DNA of 64,000 nt. It comes from Cryptomeria japonica (taxonomy: Eukaryota > Streptophyta > Pinopsida > Cupressales > Cupressaceae). The notes beneath the pieces are model-generated. The model saw only the letters and a list, made by a program, of their open reading frames with translations. It ran no database searches and was not told the origin of the DNA. Each line of letters opens with the position of its first letter. The first letter of the stretch is position 1. The position numbers were made by a program, and so were the translations under genes. The DNA lies in NCBI RefSeq assembly GCF_030272615.1, contig NC_081414.1:817790396-817854395 (forward strand), read 5' to 3'. Shown piece after piece: positions 1 to 12,158 of the stretch.

Positions 1-130
1 TTTATCTTCCATCGTATTGGAATTAGTCATTGTATAAGGACCACACATACTGATAGCAATATTAATTAGTCAATTTTTATTGGGAATTGTTACTTTTTGA
101 TAATGAAATATGTTATCAATTCTAATCTAT

Positions 131-534
131 TTCTATTGAATCTTTTATTTATGCATTCAAGATTTGAAATAAAAACCAAATAAAAAATATGACAAATCAA
201 TTGTATATGATACTTTTGCTATAACTTATCAAAAGTTGAAAGCAATATATTAATTGTCTAATTGTGCCATAAAATGGGTCCCATGATTAATTAATGACAA
301 ATGTCAATACAATTTATCTTTCTTATCAACTTTGACCTGCTTCTATTGAATCTCTTACTTATGCATTCAAGATGTGAAAGGAAAACCAAGTAAAAAGTCT
401 AACAAATCAGTTGTCTCTGATAATTTTGCTATAACTTACTAAAAGTTGAAAGCGATATTTTAATTGTCAAGTTGTGCCATAGACTTGGTCCCATAGTTAA
501 TTAATGACAAATATCAATACAATTTATCTTTCTT
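131..534. repeat. 210-bp tandem duplication in AT-rich DNA
   Basis: Two diverged direct copies lie 210 bp apart (about 131-324 and 341-534). Both start with ttctattgaatct and end with caatacaatttatctttct. The rest of 1-900 is AT-rich, and I see no gene in it. The two copies differ by scattered substitutions, so the duplication is old. Confidence 0.8.
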
Positions 535-749
535 TTCTCTTTTTGTTTTATCTATATTTTGAAGTATTGAGATCATCTTTTAAGTTAATAAAATTGAAAT
601 TGATATAATCTTAAATTACATATATTTCAAAAAAAAATAAAAATTCATTAATTAATTTTTAATAAAATTTCAGATTATTTCTTATTTTAGTATTATTTAT
701 AAAAAATAGAAATAAAAGTTTATAAGAATTAATTTATTGTAATTAATAA

Positions 750-802
750 TTTTTATATAATAAGTGATTTGTCACTCCTACTTTTTATATAATAAGTGAT
801 TT
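750..802. repeat. 32-bp tandem duplication
   Basis: The 21-bp block from tttttatat to gtgattt occurs at 750-770 and again at 782-802. It sits just beyond the 3' end of the minus-strand LINE fragment. It could be part of that element's tail or of the target; I could not settle which. Confidence 0.6.
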
Positions 803-908
803 ACCACAATGCAAAAAACAACACTACAACAACATTAATAGAAACTAACAACAAAAAGAGACCAAGTCTTAGAAAATAAAAAATAGTAGTAGAAAACACC
901 AAAACAAA

Positions 909-2255
909 CTATAGGGGTGCCTTTCGCACCTCAGTGGCATCAATGGCACTGTTCCATTCATTAGACGGGAACTTATACATCTCCTTAGCCTCCTTCTTAT
1001 CCTCCTCTGTGTCTGCAGTGCATTCCCTCAGCAGAGAGAGGGTGAGCGTCGAGCTATGTAAAACCTACAGATGAAATTTGTTAAGGCCCACAATTTGGGA
1101 ATCCCAGGCCTCCATCTTGCTCTTGAGCCGATTGACATCATCCATGATAGCCTACAATTCAAGCACAGGGCCTAGGTTCTCAATCCTCTGTGTGATGTCC
1201 AACATGTCCGTGCGCAACTTTTATATTTGCTCCATAGTAGGGATACCCTAGGGGTTCACAATAGCCATGTCATCCATAGTCTTATCCATCACCTTGGTCA
1301 CATCTTTAGTAGGGGAATAGTCGATATCATTGCCCAAGCCCATTAGGGGAAGAGAGTTCATCACCTGTTCCGCCATCTTTAAATCTGAGTCCAAGTTACC
1401 AAAGTCTGAGGATTTGGTATCAGAATTTTCCTCACCCATGACACCCATAGTGCCCATGTTCATATGGGCCCTATCCTTAACATCAACAGAGTCTTGGGCT
1501 TGCATCTCAGAATTGCCTGTGCCAGCGACACCAACAGTGTTTAAAACCATGGGGTTCCTAGTCATATCCACATCCACAACATCCTCACTAGGGGCCCCCA
1601 TAGTGGTATTAGGGTCCTCTCCCTCCTTGTCCATAATGGGGTCCTCCTCCGAGTCAATATTTTCAATCACAGGGGTCTTCTTTTTGCACAAGCTTTTGGA
1701 AGCCAATCTGGAGGATCTCCTTTTAACCTTAGAGTCAGGGGAAGGATTGTCATTCTTAGCATCCTCAAAGGATGAATTGTCATCAAAGACAATGTGTTTG
1801 CATTTAACAGGGGTTTTGCCTTTGCCCTTGGATAGGGAGTGGGAGACAATGGGAAAGGTGAACAGAGTCAAGCTGGGCGAGACCGTAGATAAAGAAACAA
1901 CAAAGGCATAAGCAGGCAGAGACATGGAGAAATTGGCTATAGCAAAGCCTTCATGAGGATACTGGAAAAATCTAGGGAAGGCCATACACAGGGCAACAAG
2001 CTGTTGAGGAGTAGGCATGGGGGGCTGAGAGAACGAGAGGTTCTGGGGGGGGGGCAAAGGGCCTCATAAAATTTGTATAGCCTATAAATGAGGCCCTATT
2101 GAAGGAGGTAGGGTGGCTTATCCCCATGCTTGGGTTCCATCGTATCTTTAATAGAGCTTTCAATGGAATGTAGTAAATAAAAGGGCAGATAGAGAAAATC
2201 ATTATTGCGAAAATGATTGAGAAGGGGCAAATGATAGTAGTAAAATTATTTATGT
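909..2255 (-). pseudogene. LINE 3'-ORF fragment (second copy of the post-RNase H ORF)
   Basis: On the minus strand this matches the third coding region of the LINE at 8754-10360. From the N-terminal side, FYYYH and PLLNHF (about 2250-2225) align with the same words in that copy. LYKFYEAL (near 2080) aligns with IYNFHKAL. A basic patch RRSSRLASK (near 1710) corresponds to LRQSHRFANK, followed by an acidic, low-complexity stretch. A heptad-like coiled-coil tail runs to a TAG at 909-911. Codons 2057-1248 are open. Downstream, the same frame continues through one TAA and several TAGs, most of which look like former CAG or CAA glutamine codons. A frameshift near 2060, at a run of C, separates the two parts. 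The sequence above about 2255 no longer matches, so the copy is 5'-truncated. Its function is unknown. Homology to the second copy is clear by eye; there is no named family. Confidence 0.7.
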
Positions 2256-4142
2256 TATTTATTTTGACAGTCAATAATTTAGGTATGATTTATTAAAAAA
2301 ATGTTAGTTGAAGTTTATTAAGTTAATTACATTATCTAATTATGTTTTTTTTTAGCTTTTTGTAATGCTCACTTCTTACCCAAGTGAACATTACTAAAAT
2401 GTAGAACTAATTTTTTTTATATAATATATTACTCTAATTAAGGCAAAGGAGATCATTATCATACTCATTATAACATTCAACTAACATTTACGATACCAAT
2501 GAATCTAATTGGAACAATAGCTTATAACAATACTCAATTAACAAAACTGGCATTTCCTATCCAAGTTCACTTTTTGTATAGTAAACATTGCACCCTGATA
2601 CATGTACCTACATACCTATTTACACAACTAGATGTACAATACAAAATGTATCAAAGGTTAGATACATAATCATCAAGATAAGTCATATCATTACTTTAAG
2701 TGGATCAATCATACAACAAACCTAAGAGCTAGACATAAAGTCTTAGGAGCTCATTGTAGATGGCCTTGCCTACATGAATGCGCAGAGTCTTCATAGTTCG
2801 ACTTTAAAAAAAATCATATAAATTTATAAAGGAGGGTACACAACCCTTTCTAGGGCCTCATACCCTAGATAGTTCTCTTGTCGGCTACCACCCACTACAG
2901 TGAAATAGGGACACAATCTTAGGTATTCTCTTTCTCTTTTATAACTCTATACATAAAAATAAAGGAGGTATTATGCTAATATAAATTATAATTTTTATTG
3001 ACTAACTTTTATTTTATTTTATTTTTTATACAATAGAGAGACCATTTGTTCTTCTATACTTCTTAAATTTTGAAAGTAAAAGGTCCATCCCTAAAATTAC
3101 CAATTAACCATGTGGGAGACATAGTATTGAATTTTTTATTATATTGCTAGTTACTTTAATATCACTCCTTTAAATTCTTTGATATGGAAGTATCATTAAA
3201 TATTAATAAAAAGAAATTATATTAACATCGATGTTAGAATTACTAGACAAGATGTAAATAAGTGGAATAAACAATCAGGAGCAAAATCATTTCTTAACTA
3301 TTTTAAAATTCAAAATAAATATTCTTTCTTTTTTTGCCAAATAAGAACTCAAATTATAGTATGGAAACAAATCTATTATCTTTTGATATCTATTTTATAG
3401 GGTAAAATAAAATAACTCTTCATTCTTTTTTAACAAAACTCTCTTTTTAATTTTTTACATCAATATTAAATTCATTATCTAAATCACTAATTTTATATCA
3501 ACATTAATCTAAATAATAGGTTAAAAACACAAAGTTGTGTCACACTTTTATAAAGGAAATGATCAATGCTAATTTAACTTTTTAAATTGAATCGATAGAA
3601 AGTGAAATATATGTTTTGAATTTTGAAATGATGTAAGCTAATAAAATGTAATTTTTTTTCTGTATATTTTATGTTTTTAATTTTTTTAAAAATTTAAAAA
3701 ACTATTTGAAGATACTTTCTTTCAAAGTAAAGACTATAATTTAGTTGTTGATAAAATACTAAAATTGAAGTTACATGAGGTGTAACACTTTATGTAGTAA
3801 ATTTTACCTTTTTTTGTTCATTTTTTTTGTGTATATTGATATCTTGAAACTTTACCGCAAAAATGTATTTTTAACTATATATATTTGAAAAGTTGTGTCT
3901 ACTGAAATATAACTTTTTATGTTCGGCATCACTTTTTTTCTTAATTATTTATCCAAATTAGAAAATAATTATATCATCTTGACATAGACTCTTTTCTCTA
4001 GTACATTTTTTTTTTAATTTTTAAATAAATTTTAGTATTTTTCCATTACAAGATAATCAACCTCACATTTTAGTGTTGATGACTTACTTTAGATAAAAAT
4101 AAAATATAAAAAATAATTAAAATATTAAAAGATATATATATA
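2256..4142. other. no gene recognised; AT-rich non-coding
   Basis: This stretch is AT-rich with poly(A) and poly(T) runs and stops in all frames. Around 2820-2930 there is a less AT-rich patch with phrases reminiscent of LTR sequence, but I could not define element ends or any coding similarity. Confidence 0.6.
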
Positions 4143-4398
4143 GTCCAAGGGGTTGAGCTTAGTTGGTTAAAGCATTGAGTTCTCAATGTGGAGACCCAAG
4201 TTCAACTCCCATGAGGGACACCTTTGTGTAGAATTCTAAGTTGTGACCCTTGGTCTTCCAATTGTTGTTTCTAGTTTGGTGCTCAAAAGGAGCTAGTATT
4301 TGTAATAAGTTTGCTCAAAAGGAGCTGGTATTTGTAATAAGTTTGTAACGTGGATGCTCGAATGAGCAAAAAATGAGCTTTGTGATTCTATGATACAC

Positions 4399-4405
<7 letters not shown>
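4143..4405 (+). mobile_element. tRNA-derived SINE
   Basis: The head resembles a tRNA gene. A box-A-like GAGCTTAGTTGG lies at 4155-4166 and a box-B-like AGTTCAACTCC at 4199-4209. An anticodon-stem-like CATTGAG/CTCAATG hairpin lies between them. These are the two internal RNA polymerase III promoter elements of plant SINEs. The body is unrelated to tRNA and contains two adjacent 32-bp copies (about 4281-4312 and 4313-4344) that differ at one base. It ends at a short TA/TG-rich tail. Both flanks have ta-repeats, so a target-site duplication is possible but not provable. The sequence is too degenerate and too long to be a functional tRNA gene. Confidence 0.7.
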
Positions 4406-4434
<29 letters not shown>

Positions 4435-4435
4435 T
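4406..4435. repeat. (TG)n microsatellite
   Basis: About 15 uninterrupted TG units directly follow the SINE tail and probably expanded from it. Confidence 0.95.
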
Positions 4436-5806
4436 GGAAAATTCACTTATAGATCTATAAAAGGGTATTTTATACATTTAAAAATATATATTATTTACTA
4501 GAGTAGGAGTTGTTGAAACATCAAATTTAAAAAAAAAAATTTTAAAATTGGTAATTAAGTCCAAAGTGGTATAAAATATATATCTAGTAGACAATTCCAA
4601 TTGGAAAAGTTGTGGCCCATATATAAGATAGCTATAATGAATCTTTATCAGCCATATGTTTGACTAAAATTAATTTTTAGTTAGAATTACTTAAATTCAC
4701 TTGTTGTAATCAGTTTGTCTTAAACATGACACAATTATGTGTTTTTACCCAATAGTGTTGATAATATTAAATTCTTTAATTTCATAATAACACTACCCTC
4801 ATAACTATTTTACTTGTTTTGAATAATAAACTCCTCCTTTTACACTAGTGACCAGTAAGAATACATTTATTTATTTAATATATCAACATAAGACCAATAA
4901 TACCACATTCTTATATCAAATTACTTTTTAACATGAACTAAAATAAATAGCTTTCCAATGAGTAAATTCAACACATATATTTTTGTAGAATAAATACATA
5001 TTCAAAAGAAGTAATTTTCTAATTTCCAAAGATCTAAAGAAAAAAGAACACAAAAGATTTAAACAAAGCAACTTTCTAAAATATTATTTAGTAAAGATTC
5101 AAGAAGATAACTTCCTAAATTCAAACAAGGTAAATTTATAGAATATTATTTCATAAGGATTCTAATAAGATAAATTTCTAAAACAATAATATTGACAAAT
5201 TTTCAAACAAGATAACTTCATAAAATAATATTTTAAAAGAATCTAATAAATTCGCTCCTTTTTTTTTTTCTTTTTTTTTAAAGATTAATAGTATGTTCTA
5301 ACAAGGTAACTTTCCAAAAAAAATTAATTAATAAAGCATGTTTCGAATCTCTAGTTGCTACATGGTGAAGTAACTATATTATTTTAAATTCTCTTTTCTT
5401 ATAAGGAATACGATTAAAAATGTGCCCTATGTAGTCTTATAATTCTACATGGCTTATGTTGGAGCACAGGTAACCAGGAAAAATGTGTTATAATCTAAGT
5501 GATCATGCGCAAAAAACCCTAAGTATAATACTCGCTTCCAGAACTATATAACACAATGAGATATTAAACAAACAAAAGATTATCACAATATACATACACA
5601 TGGATTTACATTGGCAAAAAAATCTAACATTAGTGAAAAACCAATTAAACTTTATCCTACAGTATAATTTATATAATACACATTAGTATCATTTATTTAA
5701 TAAAATACATACAAATTATAAAATAATAATATCACCAGAATCTAGGATTTGTATACAACCATTCAAAAACATACTGAATTAACTAAGATCTCATTACAAT
5801 CCTAAC
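4436..5806. other. no gene recognised; AT-rich, ends in an old repeat
   Basis: AT-rich non-coding DNA with homopolymer runs. From about 5460 the composition changes to text resembling a minus-strand LTR, including a lone variant of the LTR phrase 'ggatttac...aaaaaccaa' at 5596-5650. The LINE inserted into this older repeat, which resumes at 10683 and again, after Copia-1, at 41141. Confidence 0.5.
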
Positions 5807-5821
5807 AATCACTATAAACCC

Positions 5822-8430
5822 CTTCTTAATAAGTGTATCAGCCCCTCACAAAGAGGTTTTGTTTCGGGCAGGCAAATTCTTGATGCAATCATTACTACCC
5901 ATGAGGTCATCCACTCCATGGAGAGAAGTCGCAACCCAGGTATGGTTCTCAAACTTGACATCTCTAAGGCTTATGATAAAGTTAATTGGAAGTTCCTGTA
6001 TGTTGTCCTCTCTAAAATGGGTTTCCAGGAAAGATTCATCAATATTATCACGGTGGTGATGGAAAGTGTTCAATATTTGGTGATTGTCAACGACACTCCT
6101 TGGGGTTTCTTTAAGGCTAGGAAGGGGCTAAGGCAGGGGGACCCCCTCTCACCTTACTTGTTCATTATGGTAGGTGATGTCTTGAGTAGGAATTTCTCCA
6201 ATTTAATTAGGATGAGAAGAATCTTAGGGGTGAAAGCTGCTTCCACCCTTCCTCTTGTGGTTTTGCAGCAATTTGTTGATGACACCTTCCTTTTTGGCCA
6301 ATCGTCTGTGATAAAAGCTAAAGAATGGAAACATTTGTTGGAGGAGTACGCCATTGCTTCTGGTCAACTTATCAACTATTGCAAGAGCAAAATTTACTTT
6401 TTCAACATAGATAGAAACCTCCAGGGTAAACTTATGCAAATCCTTGGGTGTTGTGTAGCTGATCTCCTTGATTCCTACTTGGGTCTCCCCCTCACTATTA
6501 AGGAGGTCACCTCCCATTTTTGGGAATCAATTTTAGAAAGAATGTAGAAGAAACTTATTGGCTGGATCAGAAAAACTCCAAGTAGTGCAAGTAAACTCCA
6601 GCTTCTGTTGGCCTCTCTTCAAGATGTCCCAGTCTACTTTCTTTCTCTATTTAAGATTTCCATTGCTATGGTTGAGAAACTTGAGAAAATACAAAGAAGT
6701 TTTATGTGGTCAGGGTTGGAGGAAAAGGCTAGCATTAGCTTAGTCAATTGGGAGATGGTGTGAAAACCTAAGTGCATGGGAGGTCTAGGGATTAGAAATT
6801 TTTTTTATCTGAATAAGGCCTTGTTGACTAAAATTGGATGGAACCTTATGAAGGACAAAACTAACTAGAGCAAGATTATAAGTGTCAAGTACTTCAATCA
6901 CTCCCCCTTCTACTCTCTTCTTTCCTCTAATGAGCTCCCTTCAAGGTCTAAGATATGGAGCAACATTGTAAAGAACAGGAAGCTACTCAAATAGGGTCTA
7001 AAATGGAAAGTTTGCAATGGTGAGAAGATTAGATTCTGGGAGGACAACTGGATTGGCAATAGACCCCTTTCCTTTTCCCATTTCAATTGTCTCAAGGACA
7101 CTCTCAAGGACTCGTTAGGCTCTCTCATGATAAACTACATCTCTCCCTCCCGCTACTAGTTATGGCTCATTGATGGTCTGGGAAACAACCCCCAGTGGGC
7201 CCATTTGGTTGGAGAGTTACAATCCTTTCTTGAGAAGATCAGGATCCCCTATTTCACTCACACTGATAAACTTGTTTGGGTTGTGAACCCCTTAGGGACT
7301 TTCAGTGTCAAATCAGCCTATAATCTCTTGTTTACCCTCATGAATGATTTCTACAGTTGGAGAGAAGTTTGGAACTCTCATCTCATCCCTAAAGTTAACT
7401 TCTTCTAGTGGATGACCCTTCATGGGAAGATCCTTACTATCGATAATCTCAAAATGAGGGGATTTCTGCTAGCCAACATGTGTGTCATGTGTAATTGTGT
7501 AGAGGAAAGAATAAATCACCTCTTTATCCATTGCCCCTTTGCTTCTATGGTCTAGCAAAAAATTTTGTAGAAATTTAATTTGGCTTGGACCTTCTTAGAA
7601 GACTTGCAACAATTTATCAGCAACTAGAAGTGCCCCTCTGCTCACCCATCGATCCATCTGTTTTGGAGACTCATACCTCCCCAGATCTATTGGAATATCT
7701 AGAAGGAAAGGAATAATCAAATATTTCATGGTACCAATAACTTGGTTGACATGATGGCTGACATAGGCGAGAAGCTCCTCAGAGAGAATACCATGATCTG
7801 CAAATGGAAAACTCCACAATCTGCCCCTATGGTTTTGGATCGCAACTGGATTAAAGCTTAGAATCTGCTAGATAACTTCCTTCGATATGAGAATTCAAAA
7901 AAGATGGAGAGGATTAATACCAGATGGTCAACACCTCCCCCTCCATGGCTCAAACTTAATTTTGATGGTGCTAGTCACAATGGTTTTGTGGCAGGAGGTG
8001 GAATTATCAGAGACAACATGGGCAACCTAGTTCTGGCCTACGTGATAAATTTTGACTCTGGCTCGAGAAACATGGCTGAGGCCGAGGCCCTTTCTCTCTT
8101 CTGGGGGCTTAAGCTAGCTCTTGGTATCAATTCTAAAAGATTGATCATTGAAGGGACTCTAAGTTGATTATTGAGGTAGCTAAAGGAGCTTCAGGGGTTA
8201 GCTGGATGATCAACATCGTCGTCAAGGACATCTGGTCCATGATAGTCTAGCTGAAGGAATTTCAAATTCAGCACATCTACAGAGAGGGAAACACATTGGC
8301 AGACTCTCTGGCTATGATAGGTCTGGAGATAAAAGGTACGAGGTCTTGGAGACACCTTGATTCTCTTACTGACAAGTAGAAGTACCTTTTTAGGAAACAT
8401 CAAATTGCCTCTACCAATCAATGGTGTGCC
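5822..8430 (+). pseudogene. LINE reverse transcriptase - zf-RVT - RNase H (decayed)
   Basis: The frame runs in from the truncation point. It shows the L1 RT words ISPSQRGFVSGRQ (from 5837), LDISKAYDKVNW (block A, 5957), KGLRQGDPLSPYLF (6124) and FVDDTFLFG (6274). FVDD replaces the usual FADD catalytic box. After a stop at 6547 come GGLGIRN, the zf-RVT segment (GTFSVKSAYNLL near 7300, KVNFF then W, and a CVMC...H...C cluster at 7470-7545) and an RNase H domain (LNFDGASHNG at 7952, AEAEAL at 8071, YREGNTLADSL near 8280). At least eleven in-frame stops interrupt it; several are TAG in place of an expected Gln or Trp. A 1-bp deletion near 8155 shifts the RNase H frame. RT and RNase H normally copy the LINE RNA at the target nick. 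Confidence 0.9.
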
Positions 8431-8753
8431 ATATATTTTCTTATAAGGGGTCGCATTGGGCCAGCTACTATCCTAAGCTGTTGGAGGGAAATTTATATTC
8501 AAATTAGGTGGGCTATGCCAAGCTGGCCTCATGTGGTCCCCACCCTCTCCATCTGATGCCGACGTGGTGGGACACCGAATTCTGTGTCACCGAAGGATTG
8601 AAGTGCCAAATTTTAATCATTAATCACAGCAAGGACACCACTTATTACCATAACTAGAACTTAAGATCTCTTCATAATGATGATCTTTGCAAGTTGGTGG
8701 AGAAATTAAGAGGTGTCCCTTCACATGCTTCCCAGAGCTAGCGGACACATGCC

Positions 8754-10360
8754 TTGGGAAACACCACTAAAAATAATTATTGCAACTCACACAATACTTT
8801 GGCTATTTCTCAGTCGATTTCTCTTATCTCCAGCTCTGGTTTTTCCCTCTGCATATCCTTCTTCAGGTCTGCACTGCATCTCAACATCACTCTGGAGGAA
8901 GCTATCATGGGGGGTGATTTAGTCTGGGTGGAGCTGGACACTATTGATGACTATTTTTGTAATGGCCCATGCGTCTGGATGTATGCTAAGGAAGGGGGAA
9001 TCATCCTATTCATGGAAGCCATGAGAGGGTTTGACGAAAGCCTCTCCATGCATTTTGTCAACAAGTGGAATGATAGAAGAGTGGTCATGGGGGAAATTTC
9101 ATTTAAAATCAGTGAGGAAGTTATCACCCAGGCTATGGGTCTCTCTATGGAGGGCAAGAAGTGGAAGAAAAAAAGAAGGGTTGCGGATGAGAACAACATG
9201 AACCGCTTATTCAAAAAGGGTGAGGAACTGGCCAAAATGCGTGGGGGTTTCAATAGGGAATGCTTACCCTACCTATGGGACCTGGTGTGCAAGATAATTA
9301 TGAAATACTTTACCCTCGAGGGAAGGTATGGTATCTTTTACTATTACCATTTCCCATTGCTCAATCACTTTTGCAACCATGACACCATCTTTTTCTGTTC
9401 TTTCTCCTACATGCCTTAGAATCTACTGTTAAAGATGTCTGCCACTGCATGAATCAATAGGGTAATTATACCATCCTCCACCAGGGGCTGATGTTTCGAA
9501 TTTACAATTTTCACAAGGCCCTATATCCCCCTAAGCCCATCTCAGTCCAACCTGCTCCCTCCATCCAAGGTCCCTCTACTGGTTCTAAAAAAGGCCTCAA
9601 AAAGACTTCAAAAAAGTTGATGATGCCTTGTCAATCCCCTAACCAAGGCCCACCCTTCCCCCTCAAAATTGGGGAGAAAAATTAAAGCGACCCCTCTACT
9701 ATGAAACCCACCACCAAGAAACCTAGGAAGGAGCCTAAAATCCTTCTTGTCAAGTCGGATGCAGAGGAGGGTATCACCCTGCGACAGTCCCACAGGTTTG
9801 CTAACAAGCCCCAGATGAAGCAAATCATCATGAGAAAGAACTATGCTAATGAGGAAGAGGATGACTATGAGAAAGTGGAAAGTGCAAAGGGGGAGGAGGA
9901 AATGGAGGCTACAGAGGGCTCAAATTCCTCCAAACTGGGCAAAAACATCCCCGACTCGGAGACTTTCAAGGAGAATATTAAGAACACCTCCCTTGTTTCT
10001 AGCACTTCCCCACCACATACCTCTAAGGGAGATGGAAGGAATTATGAAGGTGGGAAGACTGCTATAGATGGTGGGGAGAAGGAAGAGGTGGTGCAGTGTA
10101 TGGGTTGCAATTCTATCTCTGATGACTTAAATGGTGTTAAGAAAAAACTGGAGTATCTAGAGTCCTATGTCAACAAAATAGGGAAATTCATCGTCAAAGT
10201 TATGCACTCTTTGGCTACCTCTTTCTACTTGCTCCACCAGGAAAAGGTGGAACAAGGTGGGCTAGAAAGCGACACCAATAAGGAACTGTTCCAGTTCCTA
10301 GCGGATGAATGGACCGAGCTTATGCTCTCTAAGCACATGCATGTTGAAAAACACGATTAA
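8754..10360 (+). pseudogene. LINE third ORF: globular domain, charged linker, coiled coil
   Basis: Two frames form one former protein of about 535 residues. The first (8754-9419) has a compact domain with VWVELDTIDDYF, FVNKWNDRRVVMGEISF and SEEVITQAMGL, then FYYYHFPLLNHF. A frameshift near 9390 moves the match into the second frame (HALESTVKDV, then IYNFHKAL), broken by a TAG near 9457 and a TAA at 9683. The second part is proline-rich, then basic (a RxSxRxAxK-like patch near 9780), then strongly acidic (EEEDDYEKVE), and ends in a coiled coil with LNGVKKKLEYLESYVNKIG. The start is uncertain; 8754 is only the first Met of the open frame. The W..R.V..G...S.E.I..A.GL pattern faintly recalls the N-terminal domain of plant transposon-associated proteins, but I cannot name a family. 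The function is unknown. The diverged copy at 909-2255 shows that it belongs to the element. Confidence 0.65.
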
Positions 10361-10560
10361 TGGTTGAAACTTTTCCTTTTTTATATAGTTTTTTTCACTA
10401 GAATGGCTGGTTTCTTGATAATCTTTCTACTTTTAACAGTTAATATAGTTTAAACAATATGCTCATTTACTACTACTTAAGGTGCTTTTTGGATGAGATT
10501 ATTTTCAATATTGGGTTATCCATTAGCAGTATGCAGTTTTTATTTTTGAGGACTAAAGTA

Positions 10561-10639
10561 GGGGTTGGCTGACTGTCGTCAAGCAGCTATGTGTGTGTGT
10601 GTTAGTAGTGCTTTTTTCTATGTCTTTGGGTCAGCCCCC
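10561..10639 (+). other. 3'-terminal stem-loop of the LINE
   Basis: GGCTGAC (10567-10573) pairs with GTCAGCC (10630-10636), and GGGG (10561-10564) can pair with the following CCC. A (TG)n stretch lies in the loop. It sits about 25 bases before the poly(A), where LINE RTs often recognise their RNA. The role is inferred. Confidence 0.5.
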
Positions 10640-10682
10640 TTGTCTTAGCTTCTTTATAATAAAAAAAAATCACTATAAACCC

Positions 10683-10914
10683 TAAATAACATATAAAATA
10701 TTAAAAAAACCCAGAACATAGAAATGCACTTATATACATCTCATACATCTAGCCAATCCCAAAATATAACGAGCACACATTAATATGCTAACACTAGCTA
10801 GTGATAAAGATTCACTGCCTCCATAAGGAATAGAGGCCCTCACAATATCACAAGGGGTATGGGAGGTGTCCCCATCCCACATAGGTGGGAAGGCTCCCCA
10901 TGTTGCATGGGAGA
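10683..10914. repeat. remnant of an older repeat (target of the LINE and Copia-1)
   Basis: This continues the text interrupted at 5806 and is itself interrupted by Copia-1, continuing at 41141. From 10850 it has GC-richer units of the type 'ccccat..gcatggga' that are also seen at 41141-41230. It has no coding capacity. Confidence 0.5.
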
Positions 10915-12158
10915 TGTTAGACAATTCAAATAAATGGAGGACAACTAAGAGGGGGGCGTGAATCAGTTGTCAGTAGATTACCGAAACCTTAAGCATTCAA
11001 AAATTTATTACCAGAACATATAAAATCAATACTGAAATGCATAAACCAATTACTAGAATAGTAAATATAACAATTGAGCACAAGAAATAATTAGAGAATA
11101 GTTACCATCCATTCATAACACATGACACCAAGATTTGTACGTGGAAAACCTAGTAAAGGGAAAAACCATGGTGGGAAGCCTACCCACAATCAGATAATAC
11201 TTGTGCAGTAAGTATGTGAGTACAAATTGAGGGGCCTGCACATGCAAGAAGGCCAATAGCCTAGAGCACACTGCTCATCACAAAAGGAGCCTCACTGACT
11301 ACAAAAGAAATCCAGACTACAATTCGGAAAGAAGAATGAACTGCAATAATAGCATCTCCTATGCTTGAGTACAATTTTGGTTAAGCTCAATATCAGAGGT
11401 ATTAAACCTCTTGCATAAGCCCAACTCAATCATCTATGATTGACCAAATCCTCTACATGAATGACTATTACATTATTTGCTTCCTTGCATATGATCTAAA
11501 ATGAGATCTTACACATATATACGAACCTTAGATCTAAATAATTAGGTCGGCCACCCAAATACTAATTCAATAAACCCATTACATAATTTTAAAATAAAAT
11601 CATAAAACATGTTAGACTGACTAAGGCCAAACAAATATCATCCAACCAATAAATCATCCTGAAAACACATCGGAGAGATCCAACAACACGTTTCATGAAA
11701 CCGGTCCATAATCTAGATAGTACTAGATCCAATTTAGGTCCACACATGCTAAAGAAATGATTCCATTTAGTCAAGGCATGAACACAATCACCATCAGAAT
11801 CCTAAATCCCTACAAGAAGCCACACCAACACCACTTATGCATAACATCAAAAATCTTCAATAAAGCTCTGCCGATGAAACCCTTACCATATCAAGAAACC
11901 AGGCTTACAAGAATATAAGATAACATCTGATCATTAGGACAATACCAACTAGTTGAAACATATATTTGAATAGCATGAATAGGAGATCTAAGCAAATTCC
12001 ATATACCAAAGCATATCGGAGTATACCGGATTAACATGATCATTCAACCAGAAACCAACCATCCTACCGGATACCGGTAAACAGCCAAAGCAGCTAGTGT
12101 TGACATCAATGACAGAACATCAATGCAACACATAATCAATTCCTTCATATTGCCAATA
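10915..12158 (-). repeat. Copia-1 3' LTR
   Basis: This 1244-bp copy pairs with 39893-41135 (1243 bp) over its full length. It contains the G-run box ctaagaggggggcgtgaatcag near 10946 and the LTR stem phrase gtggaaaacc...gggaaaaaccatgg near 11140-11172. It is followed by the polypurine tract, which shows that it is the 3' LTR of a minus-strand element. Confidence 0.92.

Larger units (their letters stand above)
5822..10667 (+). mobile_element. 5'-truncated L1-type LINE with a third coding region
   Basis: The element is flanked by a perfect 15-bp target-site duplication, aatcactataaaccc, at 5807-5821 and 10668-10682. It ends in a run of nine A. These are hallmarks of target-primed reverse transcription. 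The 5' end falls inside the reverse transcriptase, so ORF1, the endonuclease and the first RT motifs are missing. From the left it contains the RT remainder, an RT-associated zinc-binding domain, RNase H (to about 8340), a short gap, then a separate region of about 535 codons (8754-10360) and a 3' UTR with a terminal hairpin. Numerous stops show that it is dead. The third coding region is not part of a standard plant L1 and has a second copy at 909-2255. Confidence 0.92.

Noticed and set aside
1330..1911. 193-codon plus-strand ORF
   Set aside because: Antisense shadow of the LINE third-ORF copy, which has homology support on the minus strand.
4143..4220. Functional tRNA gene
   Set aside because: Box A and box B are present but the acceptor and D-arm do not fold properly, and a SINE body follows.
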